Shown: positions 37,934-46,588, counted from the stretch's first letter. The stretch is DNA of 64,000 nt from CAIWHR01 sp963726775 (GCA_963726775.1 CAVSDL010000001.1:744001-808000); one strand, 5' to 3'. Numbers and translations are program-made. Notes: generated from the letters alone by a model not told the origin.

Positions 37934-39238
37934 ATGAGCACGATCGAAGTCAAAGTCCCCGACATCGGCGACTTCACGGAAGTGCCGGTCATCGAGATCT
38001 TCGTCAAGCCGGGCGACACCGTAGCCGTCGACGACTCGCTGATTACGCTCGAGTCGGACAAGGCGACGATGGACGTTCCGTCGCCCGTGGCGGGCACGGT
38101 GAAGGCGTTGAAGGTCAAGCTCGGCGACAAGATCGCCGAGGGCATGGTGATCCTGACGCTAGAAGGCACCGACGCCGGTGGCACGAAGGCGTCCGCGGCG
38201 CCCGAGCCGGCGAAGGCCCCGCTGCCGACGCCTGTAGCGGCGGAACCCGCGCCCAAGCCCGCGCCGGCGCCAACGCCTGCCGCCGCGCCCCCGGCCGCTG
38301 CCGTCGACGGCGACACCTTCAAGGCGGCCCACGCCTCGCCTTCGGTGCGCCAATTTGCGCGAGAACTGGGCGTCGACCTCGCGCGCGTGACGGGCACAGG
38401 CCCGAAAACGCGGATCCTGCTGGAAGACGTGCAGAATTTCGTCAAGCAGGCAATTGCCGGTGGCGCGCCGGCCGGCGCGAGCGGCGGGGTTACCGGTGGT
38501 GGCGCGCTCAATCTGCTGCCGTGGCCGACGGTCGATTTCGCGAAGCACGGGCCGATCGAACCGCGGCCGCTTTCGCGGATCAAGAAGATTTCCGGCGCCA
38601 ACCTCGCTCGCAACTGGGTGATGATCCCCCACGTCACGCAGTTCGACGAGGCCGACATCACCGAGCTCGAGGCGTTCCGCGTCCAGCTCAACAAGGAAAA
38701 CGAAAAGGCCGGGATCAAGGTGACCATGCTCGCGTTCCTGATCAGGGCGAGTGTCGCCGCACTGAAAAAATTCCCGGATTTCAACGCCTCTCTCGACGGC
38801 GACAACCTGGTACTGAAGAAGTACTTTCACATCGGATTCGCCGCCGACACGCCGAATGGCCTGGTCGTACCGGTGATCAGGAACGCCGACCAGAAGGGCG
38901 TGCTGCAGATCGCGAAGGAAATGGGCGAGCTTTCGGCGAAGGCGCGCGAGGGCAAGCTCGGGCCTGCGGAGATGACGGGCGGCTGCTTTTCGATTTCGAG
39001 CCTTGGCGGCATCGGCGGCACCGCGTTCACGCCGATCATCAATGCGCCGGAGGTCGCGATCCTCGGCGTGTCGAAATCGCAGACGCAACCGGTCTGGGAC
39101 GGCAGGGCCTTCGCGCCACGTCTCCTGGTGCCGCTGTCCCTGTCCTACGACCACCGCGTCGTCGACGGCGCGTCGGCTGCGCGATTCACTACCTATCTCG
39201 GCGCACTCCTTTCCGACATGCGGCGGGTCATGCTATGA
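37934..39238 (+). CDS. aceF: Dihydrolipoamide acetyltransferase (pyruvate dehydrogenase E2)
   Basis: Forms acetyl-CoA from acetyl-lipoamide; core of the pyruvate dehydrogenase complex. It has 434 residues with one lipoyl domain (lysine in ESDKATMD, near residue 45), an Ala/Pro-rich linker, a peripheral-subunit-binding domain (HASPSVRQFARELGVDLARV) and the catalytic domain with SYDHRVVDGA near the C-terminus. E. coli AceF has three lipoyl domains. The first half of the lipoyl domain is nearly identical to that of LpdA. The stop codon is the TGA at the very start of repeat copy B. Confidence 0.96.
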   Translation: MSTIEVKVPDIGDFTEVPVIEIFVKPGDTVAVDDSLITLESDKATMDVPSPVAGTVKALKVKLGDKIAEGMVILTLEGTDAGGTKASAAPEPAKAPLPTPVAAEPAPKPAPAPTPAAAPPAAAVDGDTFKAAHASPSVRQFARELGVDLARVTGTGPKTRILLEDVQNFVKQAIAGGAPAGASGGVTGGGALNLLPWPTVDFAKHGPIEPRPLSRIKKISGANLARNWVMIPHVTQFDEADITELEAFRVQLNKENEKAGIKVTMLAFLIRASVAALKKFPDFNASLDGDNLVLKKYFHIGFAADTPNGLVVPVIRNADQKGVLQIAKEMGELSAKAREGKLGPAEMTGGCFSISSLGGIGGTAFTPIINAPEVAILGVSKSQTQPVWDGRAFAPRLLVPLSLSYDHRVVDGASAARFTTYLGALLSDMRRVML

Positions 39239-39329
39239 GCGCCGCCGGGCTGCCCCAAGGCGCGAATTGCTCCCCCTTGGGGGGCAGCGAGGCGGCGCAA
39301 GCCGCGAGCGTGGGGGCACACAAATGAGC
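39235..39329 (+). repeat. Palindromic intergenic repeat, copy B, between aceF and lpdA
   Basis: Same length as the copy at 7703-7797, about 87% identical and ungapped. Inverted arms GCCGCCGGGCTGCCCCAAGG and CCTTGGGGGGCAGCGAGGCGGC can form a long imperfect hairpin. It contains the aceF stop codon at its left end. Its right end, GCGTGGGGGCACACAAATG, gives lpdA both its ribosome-binding context and its start codon. Confidence 0.8.
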
Positions 39330-41114
39330 GTCATCGAAGTCAAGGTCCCGGACATCGGCGACTTCAAGGACGTTCCGGTCATCGAGATCTTCGTCAAGCC
39401 CGGCGACACGGTGAACGCCGAGGACTCCCTTGTCACGCTGGAGTCGGACAAGGCGACGATGGACGTACCATCGCCGGTCGCGGGCACCGTGAAGGAGTTG
39501 AAGGTCAGGCTCGGCGACAAGATCGCGGAAGGTGTCGTGATCCTGACACTCGAGACCTCGGACTCCGGGAAGCCCGTGCCGACAACCGCACCCGCTGCCG
39601 CAACTGCTCCGGAACAGCCGAAGCCTCTGCCGGCCACACCCCCGGTACCCGGCAGCGCGACCTATACCGGCAAGGCGGACATCGAATGCGAAATGCTTGT
39701 GCTCGGCGCCGGACCCGGCGGTTACAGCGCGGCGTTCCGATCGGCGGATCTCGGCATGAAGACGGTGCTCGTCGAGCGCTATGCGACCTTGGGCGGAGTC
39801 TGTCTCAACGTCGGCTGCATCCCCTCGAAGGCGCTGCTGCACATCGCCGCGGTGATGGACGAAGCGAAGACGCTTTCCGAGCATGGCATCGCGTTCGGCG
39901 CACCCAGGGTCGATCTCGACAAGCTGCGCGGCTGGAAGGACAGGGTCGTCGGCAAGCTTACCGGCGGGCTCGCGGGCATGGCGAGAGCGCGCAAGGTCGA
40001 CGTCGTACGCGGGTACGGCAGCTTTCTCGATCCGCATCACATCGAGATCGAGCTGACCGAGGGTGCCGGCGCGCAGAAGACGGGCGCGAAAAAGATCGTC
40101 CGCTTCCGGAAGGCGATCATCGCCGCCGGGTCGCAGTCCGTCTGGCTGCCGTTCGCGCCGAAGGACGACCCGCGCATCGTCGACTCGACCGGGGCGCTCG
40201 ACCTCGCCCTGGTCCCGAAGAGGATGCTCGTCGTCGGCGGCGGCATCATCGGCCTCGAGATGGGGAGCGTGTACTCGTCGCTCGGCGCACGCCTCGACGT
40301 CGTCGAGATGCTCGACGGGCTGATGCTGGGCGCGGACCGTGATCTCGTGAAGGTGTGGGAGAAATCGAACAAGCCGCGCTTCGACCGCGTGATGCTGAAG
40401 ACGAAGACCGTCGCGATCGAAGCGAAAAAGGACGCGCTGCACGTGACGTTCGAAGGTGAGCAGGCGCCGTCCGGTGCGCAGGCTTACGACCTCGTCCTGC
40501 TGTCGGTCGGCCGCAGCCCGAACGGCAGGAAGATCGGCGCGGACAAGGCCGGCATCGCGGTCAACGATCGCGGCTACATTCCCGTCGACAGCCAGATGCG
40601 CACCAACGTCGCGCACATCCACGCGATCGGCGATATCGTCGGCCAGCCGATGCTCGCGCACAAGGCCGTCCACGAGGGGCACGTCGCGGCGGAAGCCGCC
40701 GCCGGCGAAAAGTCATTCTTCGACGCCCGCGTCATCCCGTCGGTCGCCTACACCGATCCGGAAATCGCGTGGGTCGGCGTCACCGAGGACGAGGCGAAGG
40801 CGAAAGGTGTCAAGGTCGAGAGGGGCCTGTTCCCGTGGGCGGCGTCGGGCCGCGCCATCGCCAACGGTCGCGACGAAGGCTTCACCAAGCTGCTGTTCGA
40901 CGCCACGACGCATCGCATCGTCGGCGGCGGCATCGTCGGCACGCACGCCGGCGACCTGATCAGCGAAATCGCATTGGCGATCGAGATGGGCGCCGACGCC
41001 GTCGACATCGGCCGCACGATCCATCCCCATCCGACGCTCTCCGAATCGATCGGCTTCGCCGCAGAGATGTACGAGGGTGTGTGCACGGACCTCCCGCCGC
41101 CGCGGAAGCGGTAG
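39324..41114 (+). CDS. lpdA: Dihydrolipoamide dehydrogenase with fused lipoyl domain (pyruvate dehydrogenase E3)
   Basis: Reoxidises dihydrolipoamide with FAD and NAD+. It has 596 residues: an N-terminal lipoyl domain (about 1-80, lysine in ESDKATMD), an Ala/Pro linker, then a full E3. The FAD motif is LVLGAGPGGYSAAF, the redox disulfide GGVCLNVGCIPSKALLH, the NAD motif VVGGGIIGLEMG, and the catalytic His-Glu region is in IGRTIHPHPTLSE. Lipoyl-E3 fusions are characteristic of betaproteobacteria and Neisseria. It starts at ATG 39324, at the end of the repeat. Confidence 0.96.
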   Translation: MSVIEVKVPDIGDFKDVPVIEIFVKPGDTVNAEDSLVTLESDKATMDVPSPVAGTVKELKVRLGDKIAEGVVILTLETSDSGKPVPTTAPAAATAPEQPKPLPATPPVPGSATYTGKADIECEMLVLGAGPGGYSAAFRSADLGMKTVLVERYATLGGVCLNVGCIPSKALLHIAAVMDEAKTLSEHGIAFGAPRVDLDKLRGWKDRVVGKLTGGLAGMARARKVDVVRGYGSFLDPHHIEIELTEGAGAQKTGAKKIVRFRKAIIAAGSQSVWLPFAPKDDPRIVDSTGALDLALVPKRMLVVGGGIIGLEMGSVYSSLGARLDVVEMLDGLMLGADRDLVKVWEKSNKPRFDRVMLKTKTVAIEAKKDALHVTFEGEQAPSGAQAYDLVLLSVGRSPNGRKIGADKAGIAVNDRGYIPVDSQMRTNVAHIHAIGDIVGQPMLAHKAVHEGHVAAEAAAGEKSFFDARVIPSVAYTDPEIAWVGVTEDEAKAKGVKVERGLFPWAASGRAIANGRDEGFTKLLFDATTHRIVGGGIVGTHAGDLISEIALAIEMGADAVDIGRTIHPHPTLSESIGFAAEMYEGVCTDLPPPRKR

Positions 41115-41396
41115 CGCGGGCGCGGCATCCGCAACGCGGACGGCCGAGACCGGCCACAAGCGGACCTAGGCGCGTGTGCTTTAAAGCAGTCGCCAGACAT
41201 GCGACCCGCGCGTGCGTCGTATTTGCGAGCTGGGCCTTGACGGACTGGCGAGCTGATGCTGACTTCGAGGGCGCTGCGCATCGATGGTTGCGCAGGTTCG
41301 ATGACCGGGTGCTACCACGCGGGCGTGGCGGACCGCGTCTGTCTCCGCCACAATAGCAGTTCACGGCTCTCATAGAGCCTCACCACGGAGGCAACG
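41115..41396. other. Left edge of the accessory island; non-coding, with a repeat fragment
   Basis: 282 bases without a convincing gene. Near 41141-41175 lies GGCCGAGACCGGCCACAAGCGGAC, a fragment resembling non-coding sequence seen again near 41875 and 47030. A short inverted repeat CCACGC-GG-GCGTGG lies near 41315. A CACAAT at 41347-41352 could be the -10 box for the following gene. Confidence 0.35.
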
Positions 41397-41741
41397 ATGG
41401 GCAAGTTTCTAGTTCTTTACAAGGCGCCTAGCGCGGTCATCGATGAATGGATGAAGAAGCCCGAGCAGGAACGCAAGTCTGACGAGACTAAGATGATGGA
41501 CGCGTGGCAAAAATGGATGAGCGCGAACGCCAGCAAGTTCACTGACAAGGGCGCTGGTGCCGGAAAGCCCAAAGTCGTGTCTTCATCGGGCGTGAAGGAT
41601 GCACGCAACGACATCATGATGTATCAGGTCGTCCAGGCGAACTCGGCCGATGAGGCGGCGAAGATCTTCGTGGGCCATCCGCACTTCGGCATCCCGCAGG
41701 CGACAATCGAGGTGATGCCACTGAAGGCCATGGAAGGCTAA
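41397..41741 (+). CDS. Small YCII/DGPF-like protein of unknown function
   Basis: A 114-residue cytoplasmic protein beginning MGKFLVLYKAPSAVIDEWMK and ending PQATIEVMPLKAME, with a predicted alternating strand-helix pattern. The opening strand and the final I-E-V-M-P-L segment resemble YCII-related dimeric alpha-beta barrel proteins. ATG 41397 follows CGGAGG at about nine bases. Its composition is visibly less GC-rich than that of the flanking core genes (many AAG/GAT codons next to AT-rich stretches), in keeping with an acquired gene. No function can be assigned. Confidence 0.6.
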   Translation: MGKFLVLYKAPSAVIDEWMKKPEQERKSDETKMMDAWQKWMSANASKFTDKGAGAGKPKVVSSSGVKDARNDIMMYQVVQANSADEAAKIFVGHPHFGIPQATIEVMPLKAMEG

Positions 41742-41970
41742 GTTCCTCGGAAGGCGTTCCCGGCGGCAACCGGGAGTCGACGGCTAGCATCGGCGCGGTC
41801 GCGATGGTATCTAATCTTCGTTGCGTCATTTCATAGTCGCGTCGCGCCGGTTACGTTGTATGGCTACACCTTTTTGGCCATGTCCGCTTTCGCGGCGTCC
41901 TATGTCCGCAACGGGTCGCTGGGCGACAATTCGTGTCCCGCCGCACCGACCAGAATCGAGAGGTGAACGA

Positions 41971-43092
41971 ATGACGCCCTTATCGAAGTTCAACGGAAGT
42001 CATGTGCCACGGTGCCCATCCTGGCTTGCCCTCGGCATCGTCGCTCTTGTATCGTTCTGGCTCTCCGCCTGTCGCAACGAAGCTGAGAACACCGGCGTCG
42101 CCTATTCGTTTGCGGTCCTGGGCTGCAATCGTGTCGATCTGCCCAATCCGGACGACCCGAGCACTGCGAACCTGCCGCAACTGCAACGCACCCTTGTCGA
42201 CATTGCGGCCATGCAACCGCCGCCCGACTTTATCTTCCTGACCGGTGATCTGGTACTCGGCCTGACACCGGATCTGGCAACGCTGCGCCACCAGCTCGAA
42301 GCGTGGGTGCAACTCTACCGCGCCTCGCCGGCCGGCCAGAACCCTGCCATCCGCCTCGTGGCGCTGCCCGGCAACCACGAGTCACAGGTCCCTGTCGAGG
42401 ACAATCAGTGCGGGGTGTCCAACCCCGGCGCGGAGGCGGTGTGGCTCGAAGTGATGGCACCCTACATCGCCGGCAACAACGGGCCCAAAGCCGGCGGCCC
42501 CGACCAACTGCAGACCGATCAAAGCCGTCTCACCTATTCGTTCAACTTCCGCGACACGCACTTCGTCATCCTCAACACCGATCCCGTCGGCGCGCCGGCG
42601 ACCGTGCCGGTGCATTGGATCGCCGACGACCTCGCCGTGGCGCGACAAGATCGATCGATTCGGCATATCTTTGCGCTCGGGCACAAGCCGGCGTTCACCC
42701 CGTCCGACGCGACGCCGGATTGCTCGCTCGACTCGAACCCGAGAGTACGCGACGTTTTCTGGGACGAACTCAACAGCGCTAGCGCCACTGCGTACCTCGT
42801 GTCACACGCGCACCTGTACAGCCGGTCGCGACCGGCTTCGCCGACCGAACCCAGCATCGTCAAGGCGTGGCAGGTCGTCGCCGGCAACGGCGGCAGCCCC
42901 GTGGACGCGATGTGGGCAGAAAGCGGCGCGATTCCCTATTATGGCTACACGGTGGTCAGCGTCACCAACGACGGCCGCACGTCGCTGACCGGCTATGGGC
43001 GCAATTTCGACCTTTCCAACTACATCGCACCATCTCCGGCGCAGCAGTATCCAACGACAGCGCGCGACTCGGCAGACCTTACCTTGCCGTGA
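41971..43092 (+). CDS. Metallophosphoesterase-like lipoprotein
   Basis: A 373-residue exported protein with lipobox LSAC (Cys at about residue 34). It is a calcineurin-like fold: TGDLVLG near residue 90, PGNHES near 133, GHKPAF near 236 and SHAHLYSR near 280 correspond to metal-binding blocks II to V. The first block, normally with Asp-x-His, reads AVLGCNRVD instead, so the usual first metal ligands are missing. ATG 41971 follows AGAGGTG. It is flanked by the YCII-like gene and the recombinase. Substrate unknown. Confidence 0.75.
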   Translation: MTPLSKFNGSHVPRCPSWLALGIVALVSFWLSACRNEAENTGVAYSFAVLGCNRVDLPNPDDPSTANLPQLQRTLVDIAAMQPPPDFIFLTGDLVLGLTPDLATLRHQLEAWVQLYRASPAGQNPAIRLVALPGNHESQVPVEDNQCGVSNPGAEAVWLEVMAPYIAGNNGPKAGGPDQLQTDQSRLTYSFNFRDTHFVILNTDPVGAPATVPVHWIADDLAVARQDRSIRHIFALGHKPAFTPSDATPDCSLDSNPRVRDVFWDELNSASATAYLVSHAHLYSRSRPASPTEPSIVKAWQVVAGNGGSPVDAMWAESGAIPYYGYTVVSVTNDGRTSLTGYGRNFDLSNYIAPSPAQQYPTTARDSADLTLP

Positions 43093-43355
43093 GACCTGCG
43101 AGTCCACCCGGACGGGTTGGCCCAACGCGTCGCGCACGCGCACGGTCAATCGTCCTCGTTGCCGAACTTGAACGGCCCCTTCCCTCGATTCAATAACCGG
43201 TTCGGACGGCCGTGGCCGTCGTCTTCGGGTCGGGATTTGCCTCTGGGGAGCTTTGCTCAGCACCGGAGGTAGAACCCGGCGATCTTGATCAGGATGAACG
43301 TCCGACGTGGTAGGCGGCGCAAAGTGGGATCTCCTTCAACCCGATGGAGATCACG

Positions 43356-43976
43356 ATGGAATCGACACAGATTCATCATCACGACGCGTGGAACAAAGGC
43401 AAGCTGGTCGGGCAAAAGGCGCCCTTCAAGCTGAAGAAGATCTGGGCCATCCGAGTTCGCCTGGAGTTGCAGGGCCGGCTCCGGGAACTCGCATTGTTCG
43501 ACCTTGGGATCGACAGCAAGCTGCGGGCATGTGATCTCGTCAGCTTGCGTGTCCGCGATGTGTGCCACGGCGACCGAGTAGCCGGACGGGCGATCGTCCT
43601 GCAGCAGAAAACGCAGCGCCCGGTGCAGTTCGAGATAACGCCGCCGACCCGGGAAGTACTTACGGCTTCGATCAGGGAGGCCGGCCTGAAGTCGGACAAC
43701 GACCTCTTTCCGAGCCGGGTCCACACGTCGCCGCACCTCGGCACGCGCCAGTACGCGCGGATTGTCGATGACTGGGTCGAGGAGATCGGACTCGATCCGA
43801 CGGCATACGGCACGCATTCGATGCGCCGGACCAAGCCGACGCTGATCTACCGTCGCACCAAGAATCTCCGGGCGGTTCAGCTCTTGCTCGGGCACACCAA
43901 ACTTGAGAGCACGGTGCGCTACCTCGGAATTGAGGTGGACGACGCGTTGGAAATGGCGGAGCAGACGGAGGTGTAG
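43356..43976 (+). CDS. Compact tyrosine recombinase/integrase (catalytic domain only)
   Basis: Site-specific recombinase of 206 residues lacking the usual arm- and core-binding domains. The catalytic set is complete by inspection: R57 (SKLRACDLVSL), K85 (QQKTQ), H154 and R157 (GTHSMRR), H180 (LLLGHTKLE) and Y189 (VRYLGI). The start ATG at 43356 has TGGAGA five bases upstream; an ATG at 43344 is also possible. A perfect inverted repeat lies 17 bases after the stop. It marks the accessory island as mobile in origin, but no matching attachment sites were recognised. Confidence 0.85.
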   Translation: MESTQIHHHDAWNKGKLVGQKAPFKLKKIWAIRVRLELQGRLRELALFDLGIDSKLRACDLVSLRVRDVCHGDRVAGRAIVLQQKTQRPVQFEITPPTREVLTASIREAGLKSDNDLFPSRVHTSPHLGTRQYARIVDDWVEEIGLDPTAYGTHSMRRTKPTLIYRRTKNLRAVQLLLGHTKLESTVRYLGIEVDDALEMAEQTEV

Positions 43977-43992
43977 CCTCGCCAAGCGGGGT

Positions 43993-44016
43993 GCGACCGT
44001 CGAACTCGACGGTCGC
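43993..44016. repeat. Perfect inverted repeat downstream of the recombinase
   Basis: GCGACCGTCGA (43993-44003) and TCGACGGTCGC (44006-44016) are exact inverse complements around AC. It has no T-run, so it is a poor intrinsic terminator. Its position next to a recombinase gene would suit a recombinase-recognised palindrome. Confidence 0.55.
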
Positions 44017-44175
44017 TGCCCGAGCCGACAGCTGTCGTTGACGGCCGCCGATTGTGCACCCGCTTCAGACGGTAAGGACCAGTACGCAGCCACTGATCGA
44101 ACGGGAACTATCGACCCCGGAGCAGCCATACGCGCCGCGGCAAAGCGGACCGTCGCGCCCAGTGTCAATTAATAG

Positions 44176-46161
44176 TCAGGAACCCTCATCCAACCACGCA
44201 CGTGCCTGGGCGATAGCCTCTTCATATGAGAGTGAGCGGCCCGCAGACTCGGCGGCCGTGAAAGCCGCGTCACCTAGTGCACCTCGCGCCCGTGCGATAA
44301 GCGGCATGAGGAACGCTTCGTCAGCTCGCTCGCGCTGAAAACCCATTTGTGCCCATAGCGCCTCGGTTGCTCCATAGAGCCATCCGGCGCACTTCCACTC
44401 ACTCAATGAGGCCGCAAGCCCAGCCGAGCAAACCAACTGTCCGACGCCAACCCGCTTCGACTCGATCTCCTCGGCGATGGCGAGCCCCTCGCGCACCAAT
44501 CCGCGGGCGCGCGCCCCCAATCCGCGACTGATCAATGTCATTGCGAGGTTGGAAAGATTGAAGCCAACGCTGGCGAGATCTCCCCGCTCGCGGTCAAGAG
44601 CCAACGCTTCATCGTATAGCGCCCGTGCCTCATCCAGCTTCGCCTCCGCAAGGCGCAGCTCCGCGAGGCCGCCGAGCGCTTTGGAGAGCTGACGCTTGTC
44701 TCCCAGCTGTCGCGAAAGTGCAAGCGACTCTTGCATATGCTCCTTCGCCGTGGCCCAGCTCCCTAGGGCAACGAACACCCACCCCAGCAACCGGTGCGCT
44801 TCGGCCTCTCTTCCCCTGTCGCCGATCTCCTTGGCGATAGACAGGCTCGTCTCCCCGTGATCTTTGGCCTCTCCGTAACGGCCCATGAAATAGCCGGCGT
44901 CGCCCACAAGCCAGAGCGTGCGGCACCGAGCGAGGTTGCGCCCTTGAGCTCCAGGCCGCGCCAAGGCCTCTGTGGCCACCCGATGTTCCAGCGCTATCAG
45001 GCCGCGATGCACTAAGTGCTGACGCAGCGCGAAGACCAGCTGCAACCCCAGTTCGGCGCCGTTCTCGGCGTGATCGCACCAAGCATGCGCCGCCAGAAGG
45101 TTTTCGTGCTCCTGGTCAATCCGTGCGAACCACGCGCGTTGTTCCGGGCCGACAAGCTCCAACTCGGCCTCCTCGGCAAGCGCCACGTAGAACTCGAGAT
45201 GGCGATTACGCGCCGCCTCGTCCCCGCCGGCCTCGCGCAACCGGTCCTGCGCGTACTGGCGCACCGTTTCCAGCATCGAGTAGCGCGTCGTGCCCCCCTC
45301 GACACGGTGCGTGATAATGAGTGACTGGTCGGCCACACGCGAGAGGAGGTCCAACATCGCATACTCGTCCGGTGACTCACCGGCCACATGCACTGCACCA
45401 CTCAGGGTCCAGGTACCGACAAATACCGACAGCCGCTGCAACAGCTGCTGCTGGTGGGGCGCAAGATGGTCGTAGCTCCACTGGATCGTGGCCAGCAGCG
45501 TCTGTTGCCGCGCCATGGCGGTCTTGCCGCCTCCCGTCAGCAGCCGGAACCGATCGTCGAGCCTGGCGCGGATTTCCTCCACCGAAAGCATTTTCACGCG
45601 GGCTGCGGCCAATTCGATAGCCAGCGGAATGCCATCCAGTCGTCGGCAGATCTCGGCCACCGCATCACGACTGTCGTCTGCCAGCAAGAACTTCGGAACC
45701 AACAGTCGCGCCCGCTCGACGAAGAGGCGCACCGCCTCGCACGCATCCAGTGCTCGGGGGTCAAGCTTCGATCCGGGCTGTGGAAACGACAGCGAACGAA
45801 CAGTGACTGTGCGCTCCCCGGAAACACCTAGCCCTTCGCGACTGGCAGCCAACACGCGCACGCCTCGGGCGGCGCCAATCACCCGCTGAACCAAAGCCGC
45901 GCATGCAGCCACCAGATGCTCGCAGTTGTCGAGGACCAGCAGCATGTGTTGACGGGCAAGGCGGTCGCAAAGCGTGTCGATGATCGGTCGGTCATTCTCC
46001 TCTCGAATCCCGAGCAGCGTTGCAACCGTCAGTGCCACGCGCTCTGCGTCAAGGAGAGGCGCCAGATCGACATAGCACACGCCGTCCGGAAACGAGGACA
46101 GCGCCCGTTCAGCGAGTTCGATTGCGAGGCGCGTCTTGCCGCAGCCGCCGATACCGGTCAA
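44176..46161 (-). CDS. STAND-type ATPase with TPR domain: C-terminal part of a frameshifted regulator
   Basis: Main part (661 residues) of a COG3903-like predicted ATPase. The P-loop TGIGGCGKTRLA is at residues 2-13, Walker B is HMLLVLDNCEHLV, the ARC2-like motif is GIPLAIELAAARV, and RYSMLETVRQYAQDRL precedes a C-terminal half of tetratricopeptide-like helices (ALGSWATAKEHMQESLALS and similar). The same frame stays open upstream and reads HNLPQLLTSFIGHEDDL, the normal lead-in to the P-loop. That lead-in joins the winged-helix part at 46208-46588 if one base is removed at 46258-46260. The intact gene would be 44176-46588, about 803 residues. Confidence 0.85.
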   Translation of the reverse strand: MTGIGGCGKTRLAIELAERALSSFPDGVCYVDLAPLLDAERVALTVATLLGIREENDRPIIDTLCDRLARQHMLLVLDNCEHLVAACAALVQRVIGAARGVRVLAASREGLGVSGERTVTVRSLSFPQPGSKLDPRALDACEAVRLFVERARLLVPKFLLADDSRDAVAEICRRLDGIPLAIELAAARVKMLSVEEIRARLDDRFRLLTGGGKTAMARQQTLLATIQWSYDHLAPHQQQLLQRLSVFVGTWTLSGAVHVAGESPDEYAMLDLLSRVADQSLIITHRVEGGTTRYSMLETVRQYAQDRLREAGGDEAARNRHLEFYVALAEEAELELVGPEQRAWFARIDQEHENLLAAHAWCDHAENGAELGLQLVFALRQHLVHRGLIALEHRVATEALARPGAQGRNLARCRTLWLVGDAGYFMGRYGEAKDHGETSLSIAKEIGDRGREAEAHRLLGWVFVALGSWATAKEHMQESLALSRQLGDKRQLSKALGGLAELRLAEAKLDEARALYDEALALDRERGDLASVGFNLSNLAMTLISRGLGARARGLVREGLAIAEEIESKRVGVGQLVCSAGLAASLSEWKCAGWLYGATEALWAQMGFQRERADEAFLMPLIARARGALGDAAFTAAESAGRSLSYEEAIAQARAWLDEGS

Positions 46162-46207
46162 GGTTAGTAGCCGAGTCTCGCCAAGCAGAATTGCGTATTC
46201 GTCGAGA

Positions 46208-46588
46208 TCATCTTCGTGGCCGATGAAACTGGTCAGGAGTTGCGGTAGGTTGTGTCGCTTTGCGCACGGGCGGTGATGACGATTCGCTGGCAGGGGCGAT
46301 TTCCAGCGTAAGGCGGTAGCCGCGGCCCGCTACGGTGGCGATGGCCCTCGCCCCCAGAACCTTGCGCAGTGTGGAGACCTGGACCTGCAGGTTGTTCTCC
46401 TCCACGACCAGGTTGGGCCAGACCAGGGCGAGCAATTCGTCCTTGGTAACCAGCTGGCCCGCGCGCTCGACCAGGGCCAGCAACACGTCGAACGCCCGGT
46501 CACCGAGCGCCACCGGGTGGCCGTCCGCCAGCAGCTGGCGTTGCTTCGGTCGCAGTTCAAACGAGGCAAAGCGGTAGGCGGGGGCCAT
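46208..46588 (-). CDS. Winged-helix (OmpR/CadC-type) N-terminal part of the frameshifted STAND regulator
   Basis: A 126-residue fragment holding a complete Trans_reg_C DNA-binding domain at about residues 5-95: FELRPKQRQLLADG, LGDRAFDVLLALVERAG, VWPNLVVEENNLQVQVSTLR and VAGRGYRL. After residue 110 the frame gives an unrelated tail (PTATPDQFHRPRR), while one base away the reading continues as KRHNLPQLL into the ATPase. A single extra A in the AAA opposite 46258-46260 explains the break. Together the two parts form a one-component regulator whose ATPase and TPR parts probably sense a signal. Confidence 0.85.
   Translation of the reverse strand: MAPAYRFASFELRPKQRQLLADGHPVALGDRAFDVLLALVERAGQLVTKDELLALVWPNLVVEENNLQVQVSTLRKVLGARAIATVAGRGYRLTLEIAPASESSSPPVRKATQPTATPDQFHRPRR

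Noticed and set aside
43093..43263. Minus-strand frame with LTVRVRDALGQPVRVDSQV, resembling an Ig-like repeat
   Set aside because: Only one short segment fits; the rest of the frame is antisense to the metallophosphoesterase gene. Not enough to call a gene remnant.
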